From NCBI RefSeq assembly GCF_051014685.1, contig NW_027478874.1, positions 186,001 through 250,000 on the forward strand: a DNA stretch of 64,000 bases, written 5' to 3'. Source of the DNA: Ptiloglossa arizonensis. Its lineage: Eukaryota > Arthropoda > Insecta > Hymenoptera > Colletidae. The translations under genes were made by a program, and so were the position numbers. Position 1 is the stretch's first letter. Each line of letters starts with the position of its first letter. Below, piece after piece: positions 10,434 through 23,700 of this stretch. The notes under the pieces are model-generated. The model saw only the letters and a program-made list of their open reading frames with translations. It did no database searches and had not been told where the DNA came from.

Positions 10434-12915
10434 TACTCCCACCGTTGTAATCGGGCGAGTTTCTACTTTCAGATGCAACAGAAATTTTGCGGATTGAGCA
10501 ATCCGTTCGCGAGATATGGCAGTTTGGAGATAAGAAACGCTTTAGAAACTCAAAATTTTCGCAGTTCCGATGCTCGAAACGAATAACTAGAACGGCCCAG
10601 GGGAAAAGTGCGCATACCGTTGTAATCGGGCGAGTTTCTACTTTCAAATGCAACAGAAATTTTGCGGATTGGTCGATCCGTTCGCGAGATGTGGCAGTTT
10701 GGACGTAAGAAACGCTTGGGAAACTCAAAATTTTCGCAGTTCTGATGCTCGAAACGAATAACCAGAACGGCACAGGGGAAAAGTGCGCATACCGTTGTAA
10801 TCGGGCGAGTTTCTACTTTCAAATGCAACAGAAATTTTGCGGATTGGTCAATCCGTTCGCGAGATATGGCAGTTTGGAGGTAAGAAACGCTTGAGAAACT
10901 CAAAATTTTCGCAGTTCTGATGCTCGAAACGAATGACTAGAACGGCCTAGGGGAGAAGTACGCATACCGTTGTAATCGGGCGAGTTTCTACTTTCAGATG
11001 CAACAGAAATCATGCGGATTGGTCAATCCGTTCGCGAGATATGGCCGTTTGGATGTAAGAAACGCTTGAGAAACTCAAAATTTTCGCAGTTCTGATGATC
11101 GAAACGAATAACTAGAACGGCCTAGGGGAAAAGAGCGCATACTGTTGTAAACGGGCGAGTTTCTACTTTCAGATGCAACAGAAATTTTGCGGATTGATCA
11201 ATCCCTTCGCGAGATATGGCAGTTTGGAGATAAGAAACGCTTTAGAAACTCAAAATTTTCGCAGTTCCGATGCTCGAAACGAATAACTAGAACGGCCCAG
11301 GGGAAAAGTGCGCATACCGTTGTAATCGGACGAGTTTCTACTATCAGAGGCAACAGAAATTTTCCGGATTGGTCAATCCGTTCGCGAGATATGGCAGTTT
11401 GGAGGTAAGAAACGCTTGAGAAACTCAAAATTTTCGCAGTTCTGATGCTCGAAACGAATGACTAGAACGGCCTAGGGGAAAACTACACATACCGTTGCAA
11501 TCGGGCGAGTTTCTACTTTCAGATGCAACAGAAATTATGCGAATTGGTCAATCCGTTCGCGAGATATAGCCGTTTGGATGTAAGAAACGCTTGAGAAACT
11601 CAAAATTTTCGCAGTTCTGATGCTCGAAACGAATAACTAGAACGGCCTAGGGGAAAAGTGCGCATACCGTTGTAATCGGGCGAGTTTCTACTTTCAGAAG
11701 CAACAGAAATTTTGCGGATTGGTCAATCCGTTCGCGAGATATGGCAGTTTGGAGGTAAGAAACACTTGAGAAACTCAAAATTTTCGCAGTTCTGATGCTC
11801 GAAACGAATGACTAGAACGGCCTAGGGGAGAAGTACGCATACCGTTGTAATCGGGCGAGTTTCTACTTTCAGATGCAACAGAAATCATGCGGATTGGTCA
11901 ATCCGTTCGCGAGATATGGCCGTTTGGATGTAAGAAACGCTTGAGAAACTCAAAATTTTCGCAGTGCTGATGCTCGAAACAAATAACTAGAACGGCCTAG
12001 GGGAAAACTACACACACCGTTGTCATCGGGCGAGTTTCTACTTTCAGATGCAACAGAAATTTTGCGGATTGGTCAATCCGTTCGCGAGATATGGCAGTTT
12101 GGAGGTAAGAAACGCTGGAGGAACTCAAAATTTTCGCTGTTCTGATGCGCGAAACGAATAACTAGAACGGCCTAGGGAAAAACTACACCTACCGTTGTAA
12201 TCGGGCGAGTTTCTACTTTCAGATGCAACAGAAATTTTGCGGATTGGTCAATCCGTTCGCGAGATATGGCAGTTTGAAGGTAAGAAACGCTTGAGAAACT
12301 CAAAATTTTCGCAGTGCTGATGCTCGAAACAAATAACTAGAACGGCCTAGGGGAAAACTACACACACCGTTGTCATCGGGCGAGTTTCTACTTTCAGATG
12401 CAACAGAAATTTTGCGGATTGGTCAATCCGTTCGCGAGATATGGCAGTTTGGAGGTAAGAAACGCTTGAGAAACTCAAAATTTTCGCAGTTCTGATGCTC
12501 GAAACGAATGACTAGAACGGCCTAGGGGAAAACTACACATACCGTTGCAATCGGACGAGTTTCTACTTTCAGATGCAACAGAAATTATGCGGATTGGTCA
12601 ATCCGTTCGCGAGATATAGCCGTTTGGATGTAAGAAACGCTTGAGAAACTCAAAATTTTCGCAGTTCTGATGCTCGAAACGAATAACTAGAACGGCCTAG
12701 GGGAAAAGTGCGCATACCGTTGTAATCGGGCGAGTTTCTACTTTCAGAAGCAACAGAAATTTTGCGGATTGGTCAATCCCTTCCCTAGATATGGCAGTTT
12801 GGAGGTAAGAAACGCTTTAGAAACTCAAAATTTTCGCAGTTCTGATGCTCGAAACGAATGACTAGAACGGCCTAGGGGAGAAGTACGCATACCGTTGTAA
12901 TCGGGCGAGTTTCTA
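10434..12915 (+). repeat. Mosaic block containing an H-I-J-K-L-M run
   Basis: This segment includes type A at about 10503 and a six-monomer run (11203-12252) of types I call H to M. H has CCCTTCGCGAG, CTATCAGAGG and TTTTCCGG. K has AAACACTTGAG. L has GTGCTGATG and AACAAATAAC. M has GCTGGAGG and GATGCGCG. The same order recurs at 18381, 23457 and later, and the preceding monomer carries AAAAGAGCGC here (near 11131) and at 18309 and 23385. This run is therefore a close relative, possibly the source, of those blocks. Confidence 0.82.
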
Positions 12916-14109
12916 CTTTCAGATGCAACAGAAATCATGCGGATTGGTCAATCCGTTCGCGAGATATGGCCGTTTGGATGTAAGAAACGCTTGAGAAACT
13001 CAAAATTTTCGCAGTTCTGATGCTCGGAACGAATAACTAGAACGGCCTAGGGGAAAAGTGCGCATACTGTTGTAATCGGGCGAGTTTCTACTTTCAGATG
13101 CAACAGAAATTTTGCGGATTGATCAATCCCTTCGCGAGATATGGCAGTTTGGAGATAAGAAACGCTTTAGAAACTCAAAATTTTCGCAGTTCTTTTGCTC
13201 GAAACGAATGACTAGAACGGCCTAGGGGAGAAGTACGCATACCGTTGTAATCGGGCGGGTTTCTACTTTCAGATGCAACAGAAATCATGCGGATTGGTCA
13301 ATCCGTTCGCGAGATATGGCCGTTTGGACGTAAGAAACGCTTGAGAAAGTCAAAATTTTCGCAGTGCTGATGCTCGAAACAAATAACTAGAACCGCCTAG
13401 GGGAAAACTACACCCACCGTTGTAATCGGGCGAGTTTCTACTTTCAGATGCAACAGAAATTTTGCGGATTGGTCAATCCGTTCGCGAGATGTGGCAGTTT
13501 GGAGGTAAGAAACGCTTGAGAAACTCAAAATTTTCGCAGTTCTGATGCTCGAAACGAATAACTAGAACGGCCCAGGGGAAAAGTACGCATACCGATGTAA
13601 ACGGGCGAGTTTCTACTTTCAGATGCATACAGAAATCATGCGGATTGGTCAATCCGTTCGCGAGATATGGCCGTTTGGATGTAAGAAACGCTTGAGAAAC
13701 TCAAAATTTTCGCAGTTCTGATGCTCGAAACGAATGACTAGAACGGCCTAGGGGAAAACTACACATACCGTTGCAATCGGACGAGTTTCTACTTTCAGAT
13801 GCAACAGAAATTATGCGGATTGGTCAATCCGTTCGCGAGATATAGCCGTTTGGATGTAAGAAACGCTTGAGAAACTCAAAATCTTCGCAGTTCTGATGCT
13901 CGAAACGAATAACAAGAACGGCCTAGGGGAAAACTACACCCACCGTTGTAATCGGGAGAGTTTCTACTTTCAGATGCAACAGAAATTTTGCGGATTGGTC
14001 AATCCGTTCGCGACATATGGCAGTTTGGAGGTAAGAAACGCTTGAGGAACTCAAAATTTTCGCAGTTCTGATGCTCGAAACGAATAACTAGAACGGCCTA
14101 GGGGAAAAC
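12916..14109 (+). repeat. Dispersed duplication, copy 2 (offset 3676 bp)
   Basis: Partner of 9240-10433, with the same monomer order and rare variants. It continues into types F and G (to 14353) and then the first clean 7-monomer HOR copy. Confidence 0.83.
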
Positions 14110-14353
14110 TACACCTACCGTTGTAATCGGGCGAGTTTCTACTTTCAGATGCAACAGAAATTTTGCGGATTGGTCAATCCGTTCGCGAGATATGGCAGTT
14201 TGGAGGTAAGAAACGCTTGAGGAACTCAAAATTTTCGCAGTTCTGATGCTCGAAACGAATAACTAGAACGGCCTAGGGGAAAACTACTCCCACCGTTGTA
14301 ATCGGGCGAGTTTCTACTTTCAGATGCAACAGAAATTTTGCGGATTGAGCAAT

Positions 14354-17300
14354 CCGTTCGCGAGATATGGCAGTTTGGAGATAAGAAACGCTTTAGAAAC
14401 TCAAAATTTTCGCAGTTCCGATGCTCGAAACGAATAACTAGAACGGCCCAGGGGAAAAGTGCGCATACCGTTGTAATCGGGCGAGTTTCTACTTTCAAAT
14501 GCAACAGAAATTTTGCGGATTGGTCGATCCGTTCGCGAGATGTGGCAGTTTGGACGTAAGAAACGCTTGAGAAACTCAAAATTTTCGCAGTTCTGATGCT
14601 CGAAACGAATAACCAGAACGGCACAGGGGAAAAGTGCGCATACCGTTGTAATCGGGCGAGTTTCTACTTTCAAATGCAACAGAAATTTTGCGGATTGGTC
14701 AATCCGTTCGCGAGATATGGCAGTTTCGAGGTAAGAAACGCTTGAGAAACTCAAAATTTTCGCAGTTCTGATGCTCGAAACGAATAACTAGAACGGCCCA
14801 GGGGAAAAGTACGCATACCGATGTAAACGGGCGAGTTTCTACTTTCAGATGCATACAGAAATCATGCGGATTGGTCAATCCGTTCGCGAGATATGGCCGT
14901 TTGGATGTAAGAAACGCTTGAGAAACTCAAAATTTTCGCAGTTCTGATGCTCGAAACGAATGACTAGAACGGCCTAGGGGAAAACTACACATACCGTTGC
15001 AATCGGACGAGTATCTACTTTCAGATGCAACAGAAATTATGCGGATTGGTCAATCCGTTCGCGAGATATAGCCGTTTGGATGTAAGAAACGCTTGAGAAA
15101 CTCAAAATCTTCGCAGTTCTGATGCTCGAAACGAATAACAAGAACGGCCTAGGGGAAAACTACACCCACCGTTGTAATCGGGAGAGTTTCTACTTTCAGA
15201 TGCAACAGAAATTTTGCGGATTGGTCAATCCGTTCGCGACATATGGCAGTTTGGAGGTAAGAAACGCTTGAGGAACTCAAAATTTTCGCAGTTCTGATGC
15301 TCGAAACGAATAACTAGAACGGCCTAGGGGAAAACTACACCTACCGTTGTAATCGGGCGAGTTTCTACTTTCAGATGCAACAGAAATTTTGCGGAATGGT
15401 CAATCCGTTCGCGAGATATGGCAGTTTGGAGGTAAGAAACGCTTGAGGAACTCAAAATTTTCGCAGTTCTGATGCTCGAAACGAATAACTAGAACGGCCT
15501 AGGGGAAAACTACTCCCACCGTTGTAATCGGGCGAGTTTCTACTTTCAGATGCAACAGAAATTTTGCGGATTGAGCAATCCGTTCGCGAGATATGGCAGT
15601 TTGGAGATAAGAAACGCTTTAGAAACTCAAAATTTTCGCAGTTCCGATGCTCGAAACGAATAACTAGAACGGCCCAGGGGAAAAGTGCGCATACCGTTGT
15701 AATCGGGCGAGTTTCTACTTTCAAATGCAACAGAAATTTTGCGGATTGGTCGATCCGTTCGCGAGATGTGGCAGTTTGGACGTAAGAAACGCTTGAGAAA
15801 CTCAAAATTTTCGCAGTTCTGATGCTCGAAACGAATAACCAGAACGGCACAGGGGAAAAGTGCGCATACCGTTGTAATCGGGCGAGTTTCTACTTTCAAA
15901 TGCAACAGAAATTTTGCGGATTGGTCAATCCGTTCGCGAGATATGGCAGTTTCGAGGTAAGAAACGCTTGAGAAACTCAAAATTTTCGCAGTTCTGATGC
16001 TCGAAACGAATAACTAGAACGGCCCAGGGGAAAAGTACGCATACCGATGTAAACGGGCGAGTTTCTACTTTCAGATGCATACAGAAATCATGCGGATTGG
16101 TCAATCCGTTCGCGAGATATGGCCGTTTGGATGTAAGAAACGCTTGAGAAACTCAAAATTTTCGCAGTTCTGATGCTCGAAACGAATGACTAGAACGGCC
16201 TAGGGGAAAACTACACATACCGTTGCAATCGGACGAGTTTCTACTTTCAGATGCAACAGAAATTATGCGGATTGGTCAATCCGTTCGCGAGATATAGCCG
16301 TTTGGATGTAAGAAACGCTTGAGAAACTCAAAATCTTCGCAGTTCTGATGCTCGAAACGAATAACAAGAACGGCCTAGGGGAAAACTACACCCACCGTTG
16401 TAATCGGGAGAGTTTCTACTTTCAGATGCAACAGAAATTTTGCGGATTGGTCAATCCGTTCGCGACATATGGCAGTTTGGAGGTAAGAAACGCTTGAGGA
16501 ACTCAAAATTTTCGCAGTTCTGATGCTCGAAACGAATAACTAGAACGGCCTAGGGGAAAACTACACCTACCGTTGTAATCGGGCGAGTTTCTACTTTCAG
16601 ATGCAACAGAAATTTTGCGGATTGGTCAATCCGTTCGCGAGATATGGCAGTTTGGAGGTAAGAAACGCTTGAGGAACTCAAAATTTTCGCAGTTCTGATG
16701 CTCGAAACGAATAACTAGAACGGCCTAGGGGAAAACTACTCCCACCGTTGTAATCGGGCGAGTTTCTACTTTCAGATGCAACAGAAATTTTGCGGATTGA
16801 GCAATCCGTTCGCGAGATATGGCAGTTTGGAGATAAGAAACGCTTTAGAAACTCAAAATTTTCGCAGTTCCGATGCTCGAAACGAATAACTAGAACGGCC
16901 CAGGGGAAAAGTGCGCATACCGTTGTAATCGGGCGAGTTTCTACTTTCAAATGCAACAGAAATTTTGCGGATTGGTCGATCCGTTCGCGAGATGTGGCAG
17001 TTTGGACGTAAGAAACGCTTGAGAAACTCAAAATTTTCGCAGTTCTGATGCTCGAAACGAATAACCAGAACGGCACAGGGGAAAAGTGCGCATACCGTTG
17101 TAATCGGGCGAGTTTCTACTTTCAAATGCAACAGAAATTTTGCGGATTGGTCAATCCGTTCGCGAGATATGGCAGTTTCGAGGTAAGAAACGCTTGAGAA
17201 ACTCAAAATTTTCGCAGTTCTGATGCTCGAAACGAATAACTAGAACGGCCCAGGGGAAAAGTACGCATACCGATGTAAACGGGCGAGTTTCTACTTTCAG

Positions 17301-18380
17301 ATGCAACAGAAATTATGCGGATTGGTCAATCCGTTCGCGAGATATAGCCGTTTGGATGTAAGAAACGCTTGAGAAACTCAAAATCTTCGCAGTTCTGATG
17401 CTCGAAACGAATAACAAGAACGGCCTAGGGGAAAACTACACCCACCGTTGTAATCGGGAGAGTTTCTACTTTCAGATGCAACAGAAATTTTGCGGATTGG
17501 TCAATCCGTTCGCGACATATGGCAGTTTGGAGGTAAGAAACGCTTGAGGAACTCAAAATTTTCGCAGTTCTGATGCTCGAAACGAATAACTAGAACGGCC
17601 TAGGGGAAAACTACACCTACCGTTGTAATCGGGCGAGTTTCTACTTTCAGATGCAACAGAAATTTTGCGGATTGGTCAATCCGTTCGCGAGATATGGCAG
17701 TTTGGAGGTAAGAAACGCTTGAGGAACTCAAAATTTTCGCAGTTCTGATGCTCGAAACGAATAACTAGAACGGCCTAGGGGAAAACTACTCCCACCGTTG
17801 TAATCGGGCGAGTTTCTACTTTCAGATGCAACAGAAATTTTGCGGATTGAGCAATCCGTTCGCGAGATATGGCAGTTTGGAGATAAGAAACGCTTTAGAA
17901 ACTCAAAATTTTCGCAGTTCCGATGCTCGAAACGAATAACTAGAACGGCCCAGGGGAAAAGTGCGCATACCGTTGTAATCGGGCGAGTTTCTACTTTCAA
18001 ATGCAACAGAAATTTTGCGGATTGGTCGATCCGTTCGCGAGATGTGGCAGTTTGGACGTAAGAAACGCTTGAGAAACTCAAAATTTTCGCAGTTCTGATG
18101 CTCGAAACGAATAACCAGAACGGCACAGGGGAAAAGTGCGCATACCGTTGTAATCGGGCGAGTTTCTACTTTCAAATGCAACAGAAATTTTGCGGATTGG
18201 TCAATCCGTTCGCGAGATATGGCAGTTTCGAGGTAAGAAACGCTTGAGAAACTCAAAATTTTCGCAGTTCTGATGCTCGAAACGAATGACTAGAACGGCC
18301 TAGGGGAAAAGAGCGCATACTGTTGTAAACGGGCGAGTTTCTACTTTCAGATGCAACAGAAATTTTGCGGATTGATCAAT
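14354..18380 (+). repeat. 7-monomer HOR (A-G), 1226-bp period
   Basis: Monomers occur in the fixed order A-B-C-D-E-F-G. A: GGAGATAAG, CCGATGC, preceded by ATTGAGC. B: GATGTGG, GGACGTAAG, GGCACAGG. C: TTTCGAGG plus the GCATACAG insertion. D: GGCCG with TGCAATCGGACG. E: TAGCCG, AATCTTCGC, AACAAGAAC. F: GACATATGG, CTACACCTA. G: CTACTCCCA. Type A starts at 14354, 15580, 16806 and 17856. The first two copies are full (1226 bp = 7 x 175 + 1). The third is 1050 bp because C and D are fused near 17281-17310, losing 176 bp. After 17856 only A, B and a chimeric monomer remain before the next HOR family begins at 18381. Confidence 0.93.
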
Positions 18381-20720
18381 CCCTTCGCGAGATATGGCAG
18401 TTTGGAGATAAGAAACGCTTTAGAAACTCAAAATTTTCGCAGTTCCGATGCTCGAAACGAATAACTAGAACGGCCCAGGGGAAAAGTGCGCATACCGTTG
18501 TAATCGGACGAGTTTCTACTATCAGAGGCAACAGAAATTTTCCGGATTGGTCAATCCGTTCGCGAGATATGGCAGTTTGGAGGTAAGAAACGCTTGAGAA
18601 ACTCAAAATTTTCGCAGTTCTGATGCTCGAAACGAATGACTAGAACGGCCTAGGGGAAAACTACACATACCGTTGCAATCGGGCGAGTTTCTACTTTCAG
18701 ATGCAACAGAAATTATGCGGATTGGTCAATCCGTTCGCGAGATATAGCCGTTTGGATGTAAGAAACGCTTGAGAAACTCAAAATTTTCGCAGTTCTGATG
18801 CTCGAAACGAATAACTAGAACGGCCTAGGGGAAAAGTGCGCATACCGTTGTAATCGGGCGAGTTTCTACTTTCAGAAGCAACAGAAATTTTGCGGATTGG
18901 TCAATCCGTTCGCGAGATATGGCAGTTTGGAGGTAAGAAACACTTGAGAAACTCAAAATTTTCGCAGTTCTGATGCTCGAAACGAATGACTAGAACGGCC
19001 TAGGGGAGAAGTACGCATACCGTTGTAATCGGGCGAGTTTCTACTTTCAGATGCAACAGAAATCATGCGGATTGGTCAATCCGTTCGCGAGATATGGCCG
19101 TTTGGATGTAAGAAACGCTTGAGAAACTCAAAATTTTCGCAGTGCTGATGCTCGAAACAAATAACTAGAACGGCCTAGGGGAAAACTACACACACCGTTG
19201 TCATCGGGCGAGTTTCTACTTTCAGATGCAACAGAAATTTTGCGGATTGGTCAATCCGTTCGCGAGATATGGCAGTTTGGAGGTAAGAAACGCTGGAGGA
19301 ACTCAAAATTTTCGCTGTTCTGATGCGCGAAACGAATAACTAGAACGGCCTAGGGAAAAACTACACCTACCGTTGTAATCGGGCGAGTTTCTACTTTCAG
19401 ATGCAACAGAAATTTTGCGGATTGATCAATCCCTTCGCGAGATATGGCAGTTTGGAGATAAGAAACGCTTTAGAAACTCAAAATTTTCGCAGTTTCGATG
19501 CTCGAAACGAATAACTAGAACGGCCCAGGGGAAAAGTGCGCATACCGTTGTAATCGGACGAGTTTCTACTATCAGAGGCAACAGAAATCATGCGGATTGG
19601 TCAATCCGTTCGCGAGATATGGCCGTTTGGATGTAAGAAACGCTTGAGAAACTCAAAATTTTCGCAGTTCCGATGCTCGAAACGAATAACTAGAACGGCC
19701 CAGGGGAAAAGTGCGCATACCGTTGTAATCGGACGAGTTTCTACTATCAGAGGCAACAGAAATTTTCCGGATTGGTCAATCCGTTCGCGAGATATGGCAG
19801 TTTGGAGGTAAGAAACGCTTGAGAAACTCAAAATTTTCGCAGTTCTGATGCTCGAAACGAATGACTAGAACGGCCTAGGGGAAAACTACACATACCGTTG
19901 CAATCGGGCGAGTTTCTACTTTCAGATGCAACAGAAATTATGCGGATTGGTCAATCCGTTCGCGAGATATAGCCGTTTGGATGTAAGAAACGCTTGAGAA
20001 ACTCAAAATTTTCGCAGTTCTGATGCTCGAAACGAATAACTAGAACGGCCTAGGGGAAAAGTGCGCATACCGTTGTAATCGGGCGAGTTTCTACTTTCAG
20101 AAGCAACAGAAATTTTGCGGATTGGTCAATCCGTTCGCGAGATATGGCAGTTTGGAGGTAAGAAACACTTGAGAAACTCAAAATTTTCGCAGTTCTGATG
20201 CTCGAAACGAATGACTAGAACGGCCTAGGGGAGAAGTACGCATACCGTTGTAATCGGGCGAGTTTCTACTTTCAGATGCAACAGAAATCATGCGGATTGG
20301 TCAATCCGTTCGCGAGATATGGCCGTTTGGATGTAAGAAACGCTTGAGAAACTCAAAATTTTCGCAGTGCTGATGCTCGAAACAAATAACTAGAACGGCC
20401 TAGGGGAAAACTACACACACCGTTGTCATCGGGCGAGTTTCTACTTTCAGATGCAACAGAAATTTTGCGGATTGGTCAATCCGTTCGCGAGATATGGCAG
20501 TTTGGAGGTAAGAAACGCTGGAGGAACTCAAAATTTTCGCTGTTCTGATGCGCGAAACGAATAACTAGAACGGCCTAGGGAAAAACTACACCTACCGTTG
20601 TAATCGGGCGAGTTTCTACTTTCAGATGCAACAGAAATTTTGCGGATTGATCAATCCCTTCGCGAGATATGGCAGTTTGGAGATAAGAAACGCTTTAGAA
20701 ACTCAAAATTTTCGCAGTTT
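15645..20720 (+). repeat. 5076-bp segmental tandem duplication, copy 1
   Basis: This 29-monomer block (29 x 175 + 1 = 5076 bp) contains most of the A-G HOR and the whole H-M HOR. It reappears immediately downstream at 20721-25796. All landmarks map at +5076: the GCATACAG insertion 16077 to 21153, type A 16806 to 21882 and 17856 to 22932, H 18381 to 23457, and H' 19431 to 24507. I saw no difference between the copies where I compared them, which suggests a very recent event. Confidence 0.93.
18381..20655 (+). repeat. 6/7-monomer HOR (H-M), 1050 and 1225 bp
   Basis: One six-monomer copy H-I-J-K-L-M (18381-19430, 1050 bp) is followed by a seven-monomer copy H'-N-I-J-K-L-M (19431-20655, 1225 bp). 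N is an added monomer with GGCCG, CCGATGC and CTATCAGAGG. M is recognisable by GCTGGAGG, TCGCTGTTCTGATGCGCG and TAGGGAAAAAC. L carries TTGTCATCGGG. None of these monomers has the 1-bp insertion, so the lengths are exact multiples of 175. Confidence 0.92.
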
Positions 20721-23700
20721 CGATGCTCGAAACGAATAACTAGAACGGCCCAGGGGAAAAGTGCGCATACCGTTGTAATCGGGCGAGTTTCTACTTTCAA
20801 ATGCAACAGAAATTTTGCGGATTGGTCGATCCGTTCGCGAGATGTGGCAGTTTGGACGTAAGAAACGCTTGAGAAACTCAAAATTTTCGCAGTTCTGATG
20901 CTCGAAACGAATAACCAGAACGGCACAGGGGAAAAGTGCGCATACCGTTGTAATCGGGCGAGTTTCTACTTTCAAATGCAACAGAAATTTTGCGGATTGG
21001 TCAATCCGTTCGCGAGATATGGCAGTTTCGAGGTAAGAAACGCTTGAGAAACTCAAAATTTTCGCAGTTCTGATGCTCGAAACGAATAACTAGAACGGCC
21101 CAGGGGAAAAGTACGCATACCGATGTAAACGGGCGAGTTTCTACTTTCAGATGCATACAGAAATCATGCGGATTGGTCAATCCGTTCGCGAGATATGGCC
21201 GTTTGGATGTAAGAAACGCTTGAGAAACTCAAAATTTTCGCAGTTCTGATGCTCGAAACGAATGACTAGAACGGCCTAGGGGAAAACTACACATACCGTT
21301 GCAATCGGACGAGTTTCTACTTTCAGATGCAACAGAAATTATGCGGATTGGTCAATCCGTTCGCGAGATATAGCCGTTTGGATGTAAGAAACGCTTGAGA
21401 AACTCAAAATCTTCGCAGTTCTGATGCTCGAAACGAATAACAAGAACGGCCTAGGGGAAAACTACACCCACCGTTGTAATCGGGAGAGTTTCTACTTTCA
21501 GATGCAACAGAAATTTTGCGGATTGGTCAATCCGTTCGCGACATATGGCAGTTTGGAGGTAAGAAACGCTTGAGGAACTCAAAATTTTCGCAGTTCTGAT
21601 GCTCGAAACGAATAACTAGAACGGCCTAGGGGAAAACTACACCTACCGTTGTAATCGGGCGAGTTTCTACTTTCAGATGCAACAGAAATTTTGCGGATTG
21701 GTCAATCCGTTCGCGAGATATGGCAGTTTGGAGGTAAGAAACGCTTGAGGAACTCAAAATTTTCGCAGTTCTGATGCTCGAAACGAATAACTAGAACGGC
21801 CTAGGGGAAAACTACTCCCACCGTTGTAATCGGGCGAGTTTCTACTTTCAGATGCAACAGAAATTTTGCGGATTGAGCAATCCGTTCGCGAGATATGGCA
21901 GTTTGGAGATAAGAAACGCTTTAGAAACTCAAAATTTTCGCAGTTCCGATGCTCGAAACGAATAACTAGAACGGCCCAGGGGAAAAGTGCGCATACCGTT
22001 GTAATCGGGCGAGTTTCTACTTTCAAATGCAACAGAAATTTTGCGGATTGGTCGATCCGTTCGCGAGATGTGGCAGTTTGGACGTAAGAAACGCTTGAGA
22101 AACTCAAAATTTTCGCAGTTCTGATGCTCGAAACGAATAACCAGAACGGCACAGGGGAAAAGTGCGCATACCGTTGTAATCGGGCGAGTTTCTACTTTCA
22201 AATGCAACAGAAATTTTGCGGATTGGTCAATCCGTTCGCGAGATATGGCAGTTTCGAGGTAAGAAACGCTTGAGAAACTCAAAATTTTCGCAGTTCTGAT
22301 GCTCGAAACGAATAACTAGAACGGCCCAGGGGAAAAGTACGCATACCGATGTAAACGGGCGAGTTTCTACTTTCAGATGCAACAGAAATTATGCGGATTG
22401 GTCAATCCGTTCGCGAGATATAGCCGTTTGGATGTAAGAAACGCTTGAGAAACTCAAAATCTTCGCAGTTCTGATGCTCGAAACGAATAACAAGAACGGC
22501 CTAGGGGAAAACTACACCCACCGTTGTAATCGGGAGAGTTTCTACTTTCAGATGCAACAGAAATTTTGCGGATTGGTCAATCCGTTCGCGACATATGGCA
22601 GTTTGGAGGTAAGAAACGCTTGAGGAACTCAAAATTTTCGCAGTTCTGATGCTCGAAACGAATAACTAGAACGGCCTAGGGGAAAACTACACCTACCGTT
22701 GTAATCGGGCGAGTTTCTACTTTCAGATGCAACAGAAATTTTGCGGATTGGTCAATCCGTTCGCGAGATATGGCAGTTTGGAGGTAAGAAACGCTTGAGG
22801 AACTCAAAATTTTCGCAGTTCTGATGCTCGAAACGAATAACTAGAACGGCCTAGGGGAAAACTACTCCCACCGTTGTAATCGGGCGAGTTTCTACTTTCA
22901 GATGCAACAGAAATTTTGCGGATTGAGCAATCCGTTCGCGAGATATGGCAGTTTGGAGATAAGAAACGCTTTAGAAACTCAAAATTTTCGCAGTTCCGAT
23001 GCTCGAAACGAATAACTAGAACGGCCCAGGGGAAAAGTGCGCATACCGTTGTAATCGGGCGAGTTTCTACTTTCAAATGCAACAGAAATTTTGCGGATTG
23101 GTCGATCCGTTCGCGAGATGTGGCAGTTTGGACGTAAGAAACGCTTGAGAAACTCAAAATTTTCGCAGTTCTGATGCTCGAAACGAATAACCAGAACGGC
23201 ACAGGGGAAAAGTGCGCATACCGTTGTAATCGGGCGAGTTTCTACTTTCAAATGCAACAGAAATTTTGCGGATTGGTCAATCCGTTCGCGAGATATGGCA
23301 GTTTCGAGGTAAGAAACGCTTGAGAAACTCAAAATTTTCGCAGTTCTGATGCTCGAAACGAATGACTAGAACGGCCTAGGGGAAAAGAGCGCATACTGTT
23401 GTAAACGGGCGAGTTTCTACTTTCAGATGCAACAGAAATTTTGCGGATTGATCAATCCCTTCGCGAGATATGGCAGTTTGGAGATAAGAAACGCTTTAGA
23501 AACTCAAAATTTTCGCAGTTCCGATGCTCGAAACGAATAACTAGAACGGCCCAGGGGAAAAGTGCGCATACCGTTGTAATCGGACGAGTTTCTACTATCA
23601 GAGGCAACAGAAATTTTCCGGATTGGTCAATCCGTTCGCGAGATATGGCAGTTTGGAGGTAAGAAACGCTTGAGAAACTCAAAATTTTCGCAGTTCTGAT

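Noticed and set aside
14226..14624. Longest minus-strand open frames (up to 132 codons), recurring at HOR spacing
   Set aside because: They read through consecutive monomers and repeat the same peptide segments in shifted frames. Length depends on point variants in B, C and G types, not on coding constraint.
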